Shown: positions 45,186 to 53,475, counted from the first letter of the stretch. The stretch: DNA of 64,000 nt from JAHDHW01 sp965277415 (GCA_965277415.1 CBDICS010000054.1:248001-312000), one strand, 5' to 3'. Notes: generated by a model not told the origin, from the sequence alone. Numbers and translations are program-made.

Positions 45186-45337
45186 TATGCATAGTGTAGA
45201 ATAAAATAAACCTCCCCTCCTTTTTACTTTATATAGAATTGCTTTTTTAAATCTTGTTTTATCAAAAAAGCATGACTTCTTTATTAAAGTAAGTGCTTTA
45301 AAATCGATGGATGATTCATAATATTAAAAATTCGAAT

Positions 45338-47728
45338 ATGAAAAACAAATTAGTATTTCTAGTACTCTACTTATTTTTATATACTGGAGTATTTGCTCAG
45401 AATAACATTTCTGGAGTAGTGACGGATTCAAAAAATGAAGGCGTTTTTTTTGCTACCGTCATCTTATATGCTACACCTAATTATCAAATTGTAAACTCTG
45501 CATCTACAGATGAAAATGGAGTTTTTATGATTGAAAATATCAGAGATGGTAATTATGTTTTTAAAGTTACTATGCTTGGTTATAAAGATTCTGAAGGTAC
45601 TGAGCTTGTATTTCCTAAAGATCATAGTCGAAACCTTACTATCCAAATGCAAGATGATGTGACTAATTTATCAACTGTAGAAGTTGTTGCTAAGGTGCCG
45701 CTTTTAGAGCAAAAATCTGATCGACTCATAGTTAATGTTGAAAATAGTTTAGTAAGTTCTTCTGGTAGTATGCTGGATGCCATGAAAATTATACCAGGTG
45801 TAATTGTTAGCCAAGGTAATTTGAGTATGATTGGACAAAATGGTGTAACGATTCTTATTAATGGTAAATCTACTCAATACATGGATATGCAGTCTTTACT
45901 AGCTGCAATGCCTGCTGAGAATATTAAAAGAGTTGAGTTGATTCATCAACCCGGAGCTGAGTTTGATGCTAGCGGAACTGGAGCAATCATTAATATTATC
46001 CTAAAGCATAATAAACTATCAGGGACTAATGGCTCTGTTTCTGTAGGCCTGTTGAAAGATTATAAATGGTTACCTAATAGTACATTCTCAATAAGTAGAT
46101 ACAAGGGGAAAATGAACATGAGTGGTTTTTTAGCTTATTTTTCTAATGCAAGCAGAGAGAAATTAGACATTACTAGAAAAATCGGAACGGACATTTATAC
46201 ACAAAATAGTTTAGACCCAAACGATTCTAAAACGTATGGAGCAAATTTTTCTTTGGATTATAACCTCACTGAAAAAAATAGAATAGGGTTTGCGGCCCAA
46301 GCATGGAGTGGATATAATGATAAAGTACAAGAAAGCAATACTGAAATAGATTTTGCTTCTACAGGGGATAAAGATATTAGCCTTTTGACACAGAATGCGG
46401 TTGATGGATTTTGGAGTTTTACTTCAATAAATCCATACTACTCTGTTTACTTTGATAAACCAGAGCATAAGTTTGATTTTGATATAAATTATTTTCAAGT
46501 CAAATCGGGAAATGATAGCGAACTGGCAACAGATAATTTGCTTGAACCGACTAATTTTTTCCCAGGACAACGATTTGAACAACCAGGTGAAACAAAAATA
46601 TTAGCACTCAAGGCTGATTATAACAAACCCGTTACGGATGCTGTTCGTATTGATTTTGGCGCTAAATATAGTTCTGCAAATTTAGATAACAGATTGAATA
46701 TTTTTCACGAATTGAACCCTGGAGACTGGGAAGGAGACATTAGTAGAAGCAACCATTTTCTTTTTGACGAAACAATGAAAGCGGCTTATGCAAAAATAAA
46801 TTATGATAAAGAGGAATGGTCCGGTACCCTAGGTCTACGTTTTGAAGAAAGCTATTCTAAAGGAGAATCTGTAACGATTGAAGAATCCATTGATCGGAAA
46901 ATATCTAAATTGTTTCCAAGCTTTAGTTTGCGTCGGAATTTAGGAAATGTTTTTGCTGTGGCAACAGCTTATAGTTATAGAATTGATCGACCGGGGTATT
47001 TAGACTTGAATCCTTTTACTACTAGTTTGGACCCTTATACAAGTCTTAAAGGTAATCCTTTATTAGTACCTGCGCTTACACATAGTCTTCGATTCAACCT
47101 AATATACGAGAACCAACCATTTTTTAATATTGAATATAAAAATATTAGTGATCCAATGGTGGAAGTTACTCAACAAAATGACGAAACCGGAGAGACCTTT
47201 CTAAATACAGTAAACCTTGATAAGCAACAAGTGTTTAATGCAGAGTTTCTTTTTCCTCTTGGTTTTATCCCTTCTGTTTCTGGCTATGGAGGTATCATCG
47301 CAAATTATAATAAATATGATTCTGAATATTTAGGGGAAGATTTTTTGAGGAGTAGATGGACTTATGGTGCTTTTATTAGATCTGATATATCCTTGCCTTT
47401 TAAGTTAGAAGGAGAGTTAGGAGGTTCTTATTTTTCAGGAGCCTTAAATGGAATATTATCGCTGGAACATTTTTACTCGGTTCAAGTAGGGCTTGGTAGA
47501 AAGTTTTGGGATAATAAAGCTCAAATAACTTTAGGCTTTGATGATGTATTTTACCGTTTTAGACATGGAGAAATAAAATATGAAAACATGGATATATCAT
47601 TTGTAGAAAGCTGGTATGCTCCAAAATTTAAAATGAGATTTACTTACCGATTTGGAAATAGATTTCTAAAAAGAAAAGCTTCTAGAGAAATGGGGGCAAA
47701 GGAAGAAATAGAAAGAACCCGAGAATAA
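45338..47728 (+). CDS. TonB-dependent-receptor-like outer-membrane barrel protein
   Basis: A 796-residue protein from the ATG at 45338 (MKNKLVFLVL), nine codons inside a longer reading; signal peptide ends GVFAQ. Residues about 22-105 form a CarboxypepD-regulatory-like beta sandwich (ISGVVTDSKNEGVFFATVIL). Next is a plug domain (MLDAMKIIPGVIVSQGN, then NGVTILINGKSTQYMDM and IKRVELIHQPGAEFDASGTG), and then a long barrel of alternating strands ending RMRFTYRFG-like. By family it takes up or secretes a ligand across the outer membrane with TonB energy. Between the phosphopantetheinyl transferase and the exporter genes it may be the receptor for the locus product; a weak link, since this barrel subgroup has varied ligands. 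Confidence 0.82.
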   Translation: MKNKLVFLVLYLFLYTGVFAQNNISGVVTDSKNEGVFFATVILYATPNYQIVNSASTDENGVFMIENIRDGNYVFKVTMLGYKDSEGTELVFPKDHSRNLTIQMQDDVTNLSTVEVVAKVPLLEQKSDRLIVNVENSLVSSSGSMLDAMKIIPGVIVSQGNLSMIGQNGVTILINGKSTQYMDMQSLLAAMPAENIKRVELIHQPGAEFDASGTGAIINIILKHNKLSGTNGSVSVGLLKDYKWLPNSTFSISRYKGKMNMSGFLAYFSNASREKLDITRKIGTDIYTQNSLDPNDSKTYGANFSLDYNLTEKNRIGFAAQAWSGYNDKVQESNTEIDFASTGDKDISLLTQNAVDGFWSFTSINPYYSVYFDKPEHKFDFDINYFQVKSGNDSELATDNLLEPTNFFPGQRFEQPGETKILALKADYNKPVTDAVRIDFGAKYSSANLDNRLNIFHELNPGDWEGDISRSNHFLFDETMKAAYAKINYDKEEWSGTLGLRFEESYSKGESVTIEESIDRKISKLFPSFSLRRNLGNVFAVATAYSYRIDRPGYLDLNPFTTSLDPYTSLKGNPLLVPALTHSLRFNLIYENQPFFNIEYKNISDPMVEVTQQNDETGETFLNTVNLDKQQVFNAEFLFPLGFIPSVSGYGGIIANYNKYDSEYLGEDFLRSRWTYGAFIRSDISLPFKLEGELGGSYFSGALNGILSLEHFYSVQVGLGRKFWDNKAQITLGFDDVFYRFRHGEIKYENMDISFVESWYAPKFKMRFTYRFGNRFLKRKASREMGAKEEIERTRE

Positions 47729-47868
47729 CTCCTTAGTAATTTAATCCTATAATTTTTATTTCGACTACAACATAGCCATACTACACCTATTGAAATAAGT
47801 TCTATTTAATTGGTAGGAACTCCTAAAGCTACCTAAAATAAAAGAAGGGTAATTAAAATAATAATAAT

Positions 47869-48012
47869 ATGAAAAAAGATTCGAAAAAAGATTTGATTAT
47901 CAAAAAGGCTTTGGATGCATTGAAAAAACAAGCTTTGCGAGATGACGAGATTAAACAAGTGAAAGGAGGAACGGAAGAGAGAGCTCATGTTGATGGCATG
48001 TGGTGGCCTTAG
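47869..48012 (+). CDS. Putative RiPP/bacteriocin-like precursor peptide with double-glycine leader
   Basis: A 47-residue peptide. The leader (residues 1-34) is Lys/Asp-rich and ends LRDDEIKQVKGG, which fits the double-glycine signal exactly: Leu at -12, Glu at -8, Ile at -7, Val at -4 and Gly-Gly at -2/-1. The core would be TEERAHVDGMWWP (13 residues, no Cys). The stop TAG is formed by the first bases of the TTA target repeat and the family B element; without the insertions the same codon reads TAA. It lies between the outer-membrane barrel and an eight-Cys protein plus a peptide exporter. No C39 peptidase is in view to cut the leader. This is a tiny gene, but the motif fit is strong. Confidence 0.65.
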   Translation: MKKDSKKDLIIKKALDALKKQALRDDEIKQVKGGTEERAHVDGMWWP

Positions 48013-48174
48013 TACAGCGTAAATTAAGTAGTGTCCGGTTTATGTCTAATGAATTTTTAGTCTAATCGAGGAGCCCCCGGAACCTGATAGCCTTAGCTAT
48101 CAAGGTGAGGATGCGACGAAGAGTAGGCTAGAAAGGCATAGACAGAAATAGACAATATTTAGTTTACGATGTAC
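48012..48174. mobile_element. MITE-like element, family B, copy 1 (about 163 bp)
   Basis: Terminal inverted repeats GTACAGCGTAAATTAA (left) and GTACATCGTAAACTAA (right, reverse complement), flanked by TTA on both sides (48009-48011 and 48175-48177). The middle has a GATAGC-CTTA-GCTATC hairpin. It begins at the last base of the peptide gene's stop codon. A family A copy follows and shares the right-hand TTA. No protein is encoded. A degenerate, inverted relative lies at 50600-50800. Confidence 0.75.
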
Positions 48175-48177
48175 TTA

Positions 48178-48333
48178 GGGACACGGAATAAATAACAGTC
48201 CGTTTATACTTGATCTTTTACATCTACTCTTCCTCAAAAAAACTTTACGTAGCTAGCTATGTGCAGTTTTTTTTGAGTCGATTAGTTGCAAAATATCTTC
48301 GCCTAAATAGGAAACTTATTTATACCGTGTCCC
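48178..48333. mobile_element. MITE-like element, family A, copy 2 (156 bp)
   Basis: Terminal inverted repeats GGGACACGGAATAAATAA (left) and GGGACACGGTATAAATAA (right, reverse complement) differ at one base of 18. Flanks are TTA on both sides (48175-48177, 48334-48336). Same interior as copy 1 at 45030-45185, with the CTCAAAAAAAC...GTTTTTTTTGAG hairpin. The GGG tips and 3-base TTA duplication recall IS5-group elements (ISL2-like) from general knowledge; that assignment is tentative. From its end to 48420 there is no gene, only the leader of the cysteine-rich protein. Confidence 0.8.
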
Positions 48334-48419
48334 TTAATGAAGAGACCCTTTTTGACAGGAGTCATTTTCATATTAAAACGGAGATGACCCCTGCTAATCT
48401 TTAATTTAAATAATAAATT

Positions 48420-48842
48420 ATGGAGAATAAAACTAAAACTTGTCCAAGTGCTAAATTTTCTAAAGGAGCTCTACTGATTGGTATCAAAAATGATCAGGAA
48501 GAAATGGATATGCTGGACGAACCTATAAAAATAACAGATGATATATATGATGAAATAGGAGCCTCTGGTATCCTGCCCGAAAAAGCTTTGCGGACTGCCA
48601 ATAAATGTCTTGAATCTGGATGCAAACAATGGACTGGAAAAAAATGTGGTGTAATTGATAGTGTGCTCAAAAGAGTAGAAAATAATTATTTAAAAGATCA
48701 ATTACCGGAATGTGCCATTAGGAAAGATTGTAGATGGTATGCACAACAAGGAGATATCGCATGTAAAGTTTGCCCTTTGGTCACTACCTATACTGAAAAC
48801 CCACAGGAAAGTAAATTTTTCGAACCAGAGAATTATTTATAA
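48420..48842 (+). CDS. Cysteine-rich protein of unknown function (eight Cys)
   Basis: A 140-residue protein with eight cysteines at residues 8, 63, 68, 76, 98, 104, 115 and 118. The C-terminal half has ESGCKQWTGKKCGVID and then CAIRKDCRWYAQQGDIACKVCP, a spacing that would suit an iron-sulfur cluster or structural zinc. The N-terminal CPSAKFSKGALLIGI looks like a conserved opening. No signal peptide, so it is probably cytoplasmic. It is 84 bases before the exporter gene and just after the double-glycine peptide, so a maturation or electron-transfer role for that peptide is conceivable. I do not recognise a named family; function unknown. Confidence 0.6.
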   Translation: MENKTKTCPSAKFSKGALLIGIKNDQEEMDMLDEPIKITDDIYDEIGASGILPEKALRTANKCLESGCKQWTGKKCGVIDSVLKRVENNYLKDQLPECAIRKDCRWYAQQGDIACKVCPLVTTYTENPQESKFFEPENYL

Positions 48843-48926
48843 ACTGATTTATATTCTTGATTCCAAAGAAGAATATTTGTCAAAAAATGTATAAGAAACA
48901 ATTATCTGATAAAACAAAAAACAAAT

Positions 48927-50588
48927 ATGAAAGTTTTAAGTGTCTTTGCTAAAAGGTCGAAATGGTTCTATACATACCTTGCTTTATTTGGTGTTATTAA
49001 TAGTGCAATGGTATCTGTTGTGATCCTATTTATTAATACAAAAATAATAGGAGAACCATTTCCTTTTTTGGATCAATATGATTGGCAAATATTCTCCATC
49101 GTCGTTATTCTTGCTTACATAGCCAATTTTAAATTCGAGGCTTATATGTTTAGACTCACTGAAGAGATAGGTATTGAAATGCAAGAATTTATATTTGAAT
49201 ATTTAAAAAATTCAGACTATGAACGGTTTCTACTTCTCAAAGAAGAAAAAATACGAACGGCATTTTATGATGTACGTACTTTGCAAGGAATACCTCATAA
49301 TTGTATCGTGGTCATTAATAGTTCCTCTTTAATAATCATAGGATTTATTTACCTCTTGTTTATCAATTTTTATGCAGGACTTGCTTTATTAACTATTATT
49401 TGTTTGGCTGTATTCTATTACGGAATGCAACTTAAAAGCATTAAAAGAGAAAAACTACTTGTTCGGAATCTTGATGATAAATATGAAAGAGTTTTAAGGG
49501 ATTACTTAGGCGGGTTTCGAGAGTTGAAGATGAGTGTAAGAAGAAATGATAATATATTGTCTAAGTTTTTACTGGTAATACTGAACGACAGAGTTGAGAT
49601 TACATTAGGGTACATGATTAAGTTTTTAAAAAATAGACTAGTAGGAAAATATATTGTCTATGGTATAATTGGCGTAATGCTTTTTGTCATGCCGAGCTTA
49701 GGGATAGAGTTGAAAACAATGACCGTCTTTATTACTACCTTCTTATTTATTACAGGACCAATTTTAAACTTAACGAATAAAGTTGAAGCATTAGCTTCTG
49801 TTTCTGTTTCATTATTCCGATTAAATGAATTTCAAAATACATTGAAAAATAAAGATGTAGAAACAGCATATGAAGTTTCAGTACCAGAGTTTAATGAATC
49901 GTTTAGAAGTCTTCGTTTATCAAATATTGATTTTGAATACAGCGGGAGAGATAAATCTTCAAAGTTTAAATTGGACAAGCTTAATTTTGAAATTAACAAA
50001 GGAGAAATTATTTTTATTACCGGAGGCAACGGAAGTGGGAAAACAACTTTTATAAATCTATTATCAGGTTTATATTTACCCAAAAGTGGCTCTATTTATC
50101 TTAATGATAAAAAAGTAGAACCTGAACTTTACCCAGCGTATAGAGATAGAATATCTTGTATTTATACAAACAATTATTTGTTTAGCGAAAACTACGATGA
50201 ATTTGATTTTAGTGAATCTAATACTGAGTTTCATGAATTGTTGAATGAGATGAAATTACAAGATATTGCTAAAGTTGATGTAAAAAATAACAGAGTAGAC
50301 AGCAGGCTGTCAAAAGGACAACAAAAGCGACTTGCATTAATCTATTCTATTATGGAAGAAAAAGAAATTCTAATTTTTGATGAGTGGGCTGCAGAGCAAG
50401 ATCCGGTATTTAGAAATTATTTTTATAATGAAATACTACCAGACTTAAAGGAGAGAGGAAAAACAGTAATCGCAATTACACATGATGATGCATACTTTGA
50501 TTGTGCAGATCGAATGGTGAAATTTCAATTTGGAACAATTGTCAAAGATGAAAAAATTGTAAAAGAAACTGCTTACTGTGAAGTTTAA
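48927..50588 (+). CDS. Cyclic-peptide-type ABC exporter (PvdE/SyrD-like), membrane plus ATPase
   Basis: A 553-residue half-transporter. Six hydrophobic segments up to about residue 290 (WFYTYLALFGVINSAMVSVV and others) lead into the ATPase: Walker A TGGNGSGKTTFIN, signature LSKGQQKRLAL, Walker B EILIFDEWAAEQDP and switch IAITHDD. DEWAAEQDP is the hallmark of the PvdE/SyrD/McjD branch, exporters of non-ribosomal lipopeptides, pyoverdine precursors and lasso peptides. There is no N-terminal C39 peptidase, so it cannot itself remove a double-glycine leader. It most probably exports the NRPS product; alternatively the small peptide encoded upstream. Confidence 0.9.
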   Translation: MKVLSVFAKRSKWFYTYLALFGVINSAMVSVVILFINTKIIGEPFPFLDQYDWQIFSIVVILAYIANFKFEAYMFRLTEEIGIEMQEFIFEYLKNSDYERFLLLKEEKIRTAFYDVRTLQGIPHNCIVVINSSSLIIIGFIYLLFINFYAGLALLTIICLAVFYYGMQLKSIKREKLLVRNLDDKYERVLRDYLGGFRELKMSVRRNDNILSKFLLVILNDRVEITLGYMIKFLKNRLVGKYIVYGIIGVMLFVMPSLGIELKTMTVFITTFLFITGPILNLTNKVEALASVSVSLFRLNEFQNTLKNKDVETAYEVSVPEFNESFRSLRLSNIDFEYSGRDKSSKFKLDKLNFEINKGEIIFITGGNGSGKTTFINLLSGLYLPKSGSIYLNDKKVEPELYPAYRDRISCIYTNNYLFSENYDEFDFSESNTEFHELLNEMKLQDIAKVDVKNNRVDSRLSKGQQKRLALIYSIMEEKEILIFDEWAAEQDPVFRNYFYNEILPDLKERGKTVIAITHDDAYFDCADRMVKFQFGTIVKDEKIVKETAYCEV

Positions 50589-50599
50589 TTTTAAGCAAG

Positions 50600-50800
50600 C
50601 CTAATGCTTAAATCCTGTCCGTTTCTGATGATGTCTTTTTGCCCTACTCTTCGCCTTGTCTTCACCTTAATAACTTAGTACAGTGTGTAAAAAGTAAATT
50701 AAATTCTTTTGCGTTGTACTAAGCTATTCGGTTGCAGTAATCTTTGATTAGAACAAAAACTCATTCATCATCATTCGAACCTAAATAATTTACGCTGTAC
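50600..50800. mobile_element. Degenerate family B element (inverted copy) with a nested 42-bp palindromic insert
   Basis: Read in reverse, family B (48012-48174) matches here with many changes: CCTACTCTTCG, CACCTTGATAGC and GATTAGACTAAAAATTCATT all have close counterparts, and the right tip AATTTACGCTGTAC (50787-50800) is identical to the family B left tip in inverse. The left boundary is unclear. The match is interrupted at 50678-50719 by GTACAGTGTG...GCGTTGTAC, a small fold-back whose ends also resemble family B tips. Non-coding. It separates the exporter gene from the hydroxylase-like gene. Confidence 0.6.
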
Positions 50801-51026
50801 TAAAGAAACTAAGTTCTATAGACTAGAAATATCCAAATTCTTGTCCACAATAAACAATGTTGAAATTCCGAGTACTCTCTAATTCATTTGGAGAATTGGA
50901 TTGACTTTAGAACATGTTGGGAAGATTCGTCTAAACATAAAAATGATGCTTATCGGTTGAATGCTAAACCCCCAATATGTTCATAGCAGAATTAAATAAA
51001 TTTTTAAATAATAAAAATAGTGTAAC
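50801..51026. other. Intergenic leader before the hydroxylase-like gene
   Basis: No reading frame, no strong hairpin and no recognised promoter box are seen here. The last 40 bases before the ATG are almost pure A/T, usual for translation starts in this genome. With the repeat element to its left, a separate promoter for the hydroxylase-KS-ACP-NRPS part is plausible but not shown. Confidence 0.3.
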
Positions 51027-51755
51027 ATGAGACCTTCTTTTTATGATATTGAAGATTTTCCAAAACTTAAAAAACTTGCTGACCAATGGGAGGTTATTCG
51101 AGATGAATACCTTAACTTAAATGCTGCCTGTATGGAAATTGACAGAGTGGGAAAAACCAGACAACAAATACTGGAAGAGATTCAGGGTAGTTTAAAAAAA
51201 GGATATCCTTATGGATGGATTCAAGGCTGGACACCACATGGTGCAGGTAATCCGAATTGGCTTCAATATCCTCTTCTTTCTTTAGATAAAGCTTTACCCT
51301 TTGCAAGACCTAAAATGCCTAAAACATTAGCATTGCTTAGAAAAGTGAAAGGGATAAAAGTATGCTCTTTGTCAAGATTAAAACCTCATTCTTTTTTAGC
51401 TAATCATAGACACCCTGAAATTTATAAAGAAGGACTTCTTCAAATGCATATTCCAATATATACAGCCAATGAAGCTAATTATACATACTTCAATGTCAAT
51501 GGCGAGTTTCGACAGCATAAATGTGGAGAACCTATGATATTTGATGGTTCTCTTGATCACTTTGCCCTCAATGCATCAAGTATTGATAGAGCCATTGTTT
51601 ACATTGAGTTTGATAAGAATGTGCTTATGAAAAAACCAAAAACAACAACTAGAAAAACGACAAAAACAAGGAAGAAACTTGTTGTAAAGGCGACTAAAAA
51701 AACGCCCAAGAGAGTAGCATCAAAATCTGCTACAAGAAAAACTAAAAGAGCATAG
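51027..51755 (+). CDS. Aspartyl/asparaginyl beta-hydroxylase-like oxygenase with Lys/Arg-rich tail
   Basis: A 242-residue protein. Residues about 95-200 match the Asp/Asn beta-hydroxylase cupin fold: the first iron-ligand region LKPHSFLANHRHPE, then LQMHIPIY, then IFDGSLDHFALNASS with the distal His and RAIVYIEFD with the 2-oxoglutarate-binding Arg. A 40-residue tail from about residue 202 is almost all Lys, Arg, Thr and Ala (KTTTRKTTKTRKKLVVKATK), histone-H1-like and unusual for the family. Right beside an NRPS whose first A domain looks Asp-specific, it probably makes beta-hydroxy-Asp, either on the carrier domain or as free amino acid. Hydroxylation of another residue is possible. Confidence 0.75.
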   Translation: MRPSFYDIEDFPKLKKLADQWEVIRDEYLNLNAACMEIDRVGKTRQQILEEIQGSLKKGYPYGWIQGWTPHGAGNPNWLQYPLLSLDKALPFARPKMPKTLALLRKVKGIKVCSLSRLKPHSFLANHRHPEIYKEGLLQMHIPIYTANEANYTYFNVNGEFRQHKCGEPMIFDGSLDHFALNASSIDRAIVYIEFDKNVLMKKPKTTTRKTTKTRKKLVVKATKKTPKRVASKSATRKTKRA

Positions 51756-51917
51756 TTTAGTAAATGTTCTTACAAATGATAATGGGTTTGATATTCATTT
51801 TTTGAGGCCAAGCTCATTATCTCTTTTCAAATTTTTCACCACCTTTTTTACTCAAGGTCCTATATCAAAATATTGATAAAAGATTTGAGGTTTTCAATTT
51901 CTTATAATGCATATCAT

Positions 51918-53198
51918 ATGAGACGAGTTGTTGTAACAGGTATGGGGGTTGTTGCTCCAAACGGAAATAACTTGCCTGAATTTAAGAATGCGATAATTAA
52001 CGGCCGATCTGGAATTCGTTTTTTAAAAGAACTAAAAGAACATAATTTTGCTTGCCAAGTGGCGGGAATTCCTGCCGAAATCAATGAAGCTTTATTAGAG
52101 CCTTATTTTTCAAAAAGTACTTTTAAAGGATTAAAAGGTCTAAGTATAAAGTATGCAAGTCTGGCTACTATTGAAGCCTATCAAAACGCAGGTCTATCTA
52201 TCAACCCAGAAGAAACGGACTGGGACACAGGGTGTATATATGGACATGCAGTTGGCGACTTTTTAGTCCTAAAAGGCATTATTGATAATGTTGAATTGAA
52301 ACGTCCCCGTAAAATGGGATCTAGATATGTTGCTCAAGGAATGAATAGCGGACCTTGTGCACACCTAGCTCAAGTGTTTGGACTTGGAAATCAGGTGATG
52401 TCAAATGCTTCTGCTTGTTCAACGGGTACAGAAAGTATAATTATGGCCTTTCATAAAATTAGAAATGGAAGCGCTAAGAGAATGATTGCTGGAAGCTGTG
52501 AATCTGCTAATAAATTTACCTGGGGAGCTTTTGATGCTATGAGAGTAATGAATGCTAGATCCAATGATCAACCGCATTTAGCTTCTCGTCCTATGAGTGC
52601 CTCAGCTAATGGTTTTGTTCCTGGGGCTGGAGCTGCTACTTTGATTCTAGAAGACCTCGAAACAGCAGTTAATCGAGGCGCAACTATTTACGCGGAAATT
52701 CTTGGAGGCGCAATTAATTGTGGAGGGCAGAGAAATGGAGGAACGATGACTGCTCCAAACAATGAAGGCGTTCAACGTTGTATTCATCAAGCATTACAAG
52801 AAGCAAAAACCAAAGGTAATGATATTGACCTTATTGCAGGTCATCTTACTGCTACATATGCGGATAAAGTCGAAGTCAAGAATTGGTTAGCTGCTCTTGG
52901 ACGCTCTAAAGATAATTTCCCATATATTAATTCTTTAAAATCTATGATTGGTCATTGTGTCGGTGCAGCCGGATCGATAGAATGTATAGCGACCATACTA
53001 CAAATACATAATAATTTTGTTCATCCAAGTATCAATAGCGAAGACTTACATCCTGAAATCGAAGAAATGATTGATGCAAAATGTATTCCATCTCAAAAAA
53101 TTGATACAAAAATTGATATAGCAATTAAAGCAAATTTTGGATTTGGAGATGTCAACTCATGCATTGTTATTTCTAAATATAAAGAACAAATTTTTTAA
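51918..53198 (+). CDS. Beta-ketoacyl-ACP synthase (FabF-like KS)
   Basis: A 426-residue ketosynthase starting at the ATG at 51918 (MRRVVVTGMGVVAPNGNN); an upstream TTG would add 15 residues. The active-site Cys is in SNASACSTGTESI, the first His is in AGHLTATYADKVE, and Lys and the second His are in NSLKSMIGHCVGAAGS, so the Cys-His-His triad is intact. The usual HGT after the first His is HLT here. It is followed 19 bases later by its own ACP gene. Together they may make or hand over an acyl starter for the NRPS N-terminal C domain; no acyl-AMP ligase is in the window. Confidence 0.88.
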   Translation: MRRVVVTGMGVVAPNGNNLPEFKNAIINGRSGIRFLKELKEHNFACQVAGIPAEINEALLEPYFSKSTFKGLKGLSIKYASLATIEAYQNAGLSINPEETDWDTGCIYGHAVGDFLVLKGIIDNVELKRPRKMGSRYVAQGMNSGPCAHLAQVFGLGNQVMSNASACSTGTESIIMAFHKIRNGSAKRMIAGSCESANKFTWGAFDAMRVMNARSNDQPHLASRPMSASANGFVPGAGAATLILEDLETAVNRGATIYAEILGGAINCGGQRNGGTMTAPNNEGVQRCIHQALQEAKTKGNDIDLIAGHLTATYADKVEVKNWLAALGRSKDNFPYINSLKSMIGHCVGAAGSIECIATILQIHNNFVHPSINSEDLHPEIEEMIDAKCIPSQKIDTKIDIAIKANFGFGDVNSCIVISKYKEQIF

Positions 53199-53217
53199 TC
53201 TACTAAAATAATTTATT

Positions 53218-53475
53218 ATGCAAAAAGATGAAATTTATAATAAAATAAAAGAGGTAATTACTCCTTATGTCAATGATGAATCGCTACTTGATGATATAAA
53301 CGAAAGCACTAAATTTATTAAAGATCTTGATATTAATTCTGCGCATTTTATTGATGTTATACTAGATTTCGAAGAAGCATTCGAAGTAATTATTGATGAT
53401 GATGATGTAGTAGAAATGGAAACAGTTGGACAATCTGTAAAAGTATTAAGTGAACTTTTGCTTGAGTCGGTTTGA
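53218..53475 (+). CDS. Acyl carrier protein
   Basis: An 85-residue acidic four-helix carrier protein. The prosthetic-group Ser lies in KDLDINSAHFIDVILDFEEAF, with Asn instead of the usual Asp before the Ser (INS instead of DSL). That form is, in my recollection, typical of a Bacteroidota ACP set paired with a stand-alone KS. It lies between the KS and an AcpS-type transferase with which it overlaps by four bases (TTGA), so the carrier and its presumed activator are co-translated. It may carry the acyl chain that starts the peptide. Confidence 0.88.
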   Translation: MQKDEIYNKIKEVITPYVNDESLLDDINESTKFIKDLDINSAHFIDVILDFEEAFEVIIDDDDVVEMETVGQSVKVLSELLLESV

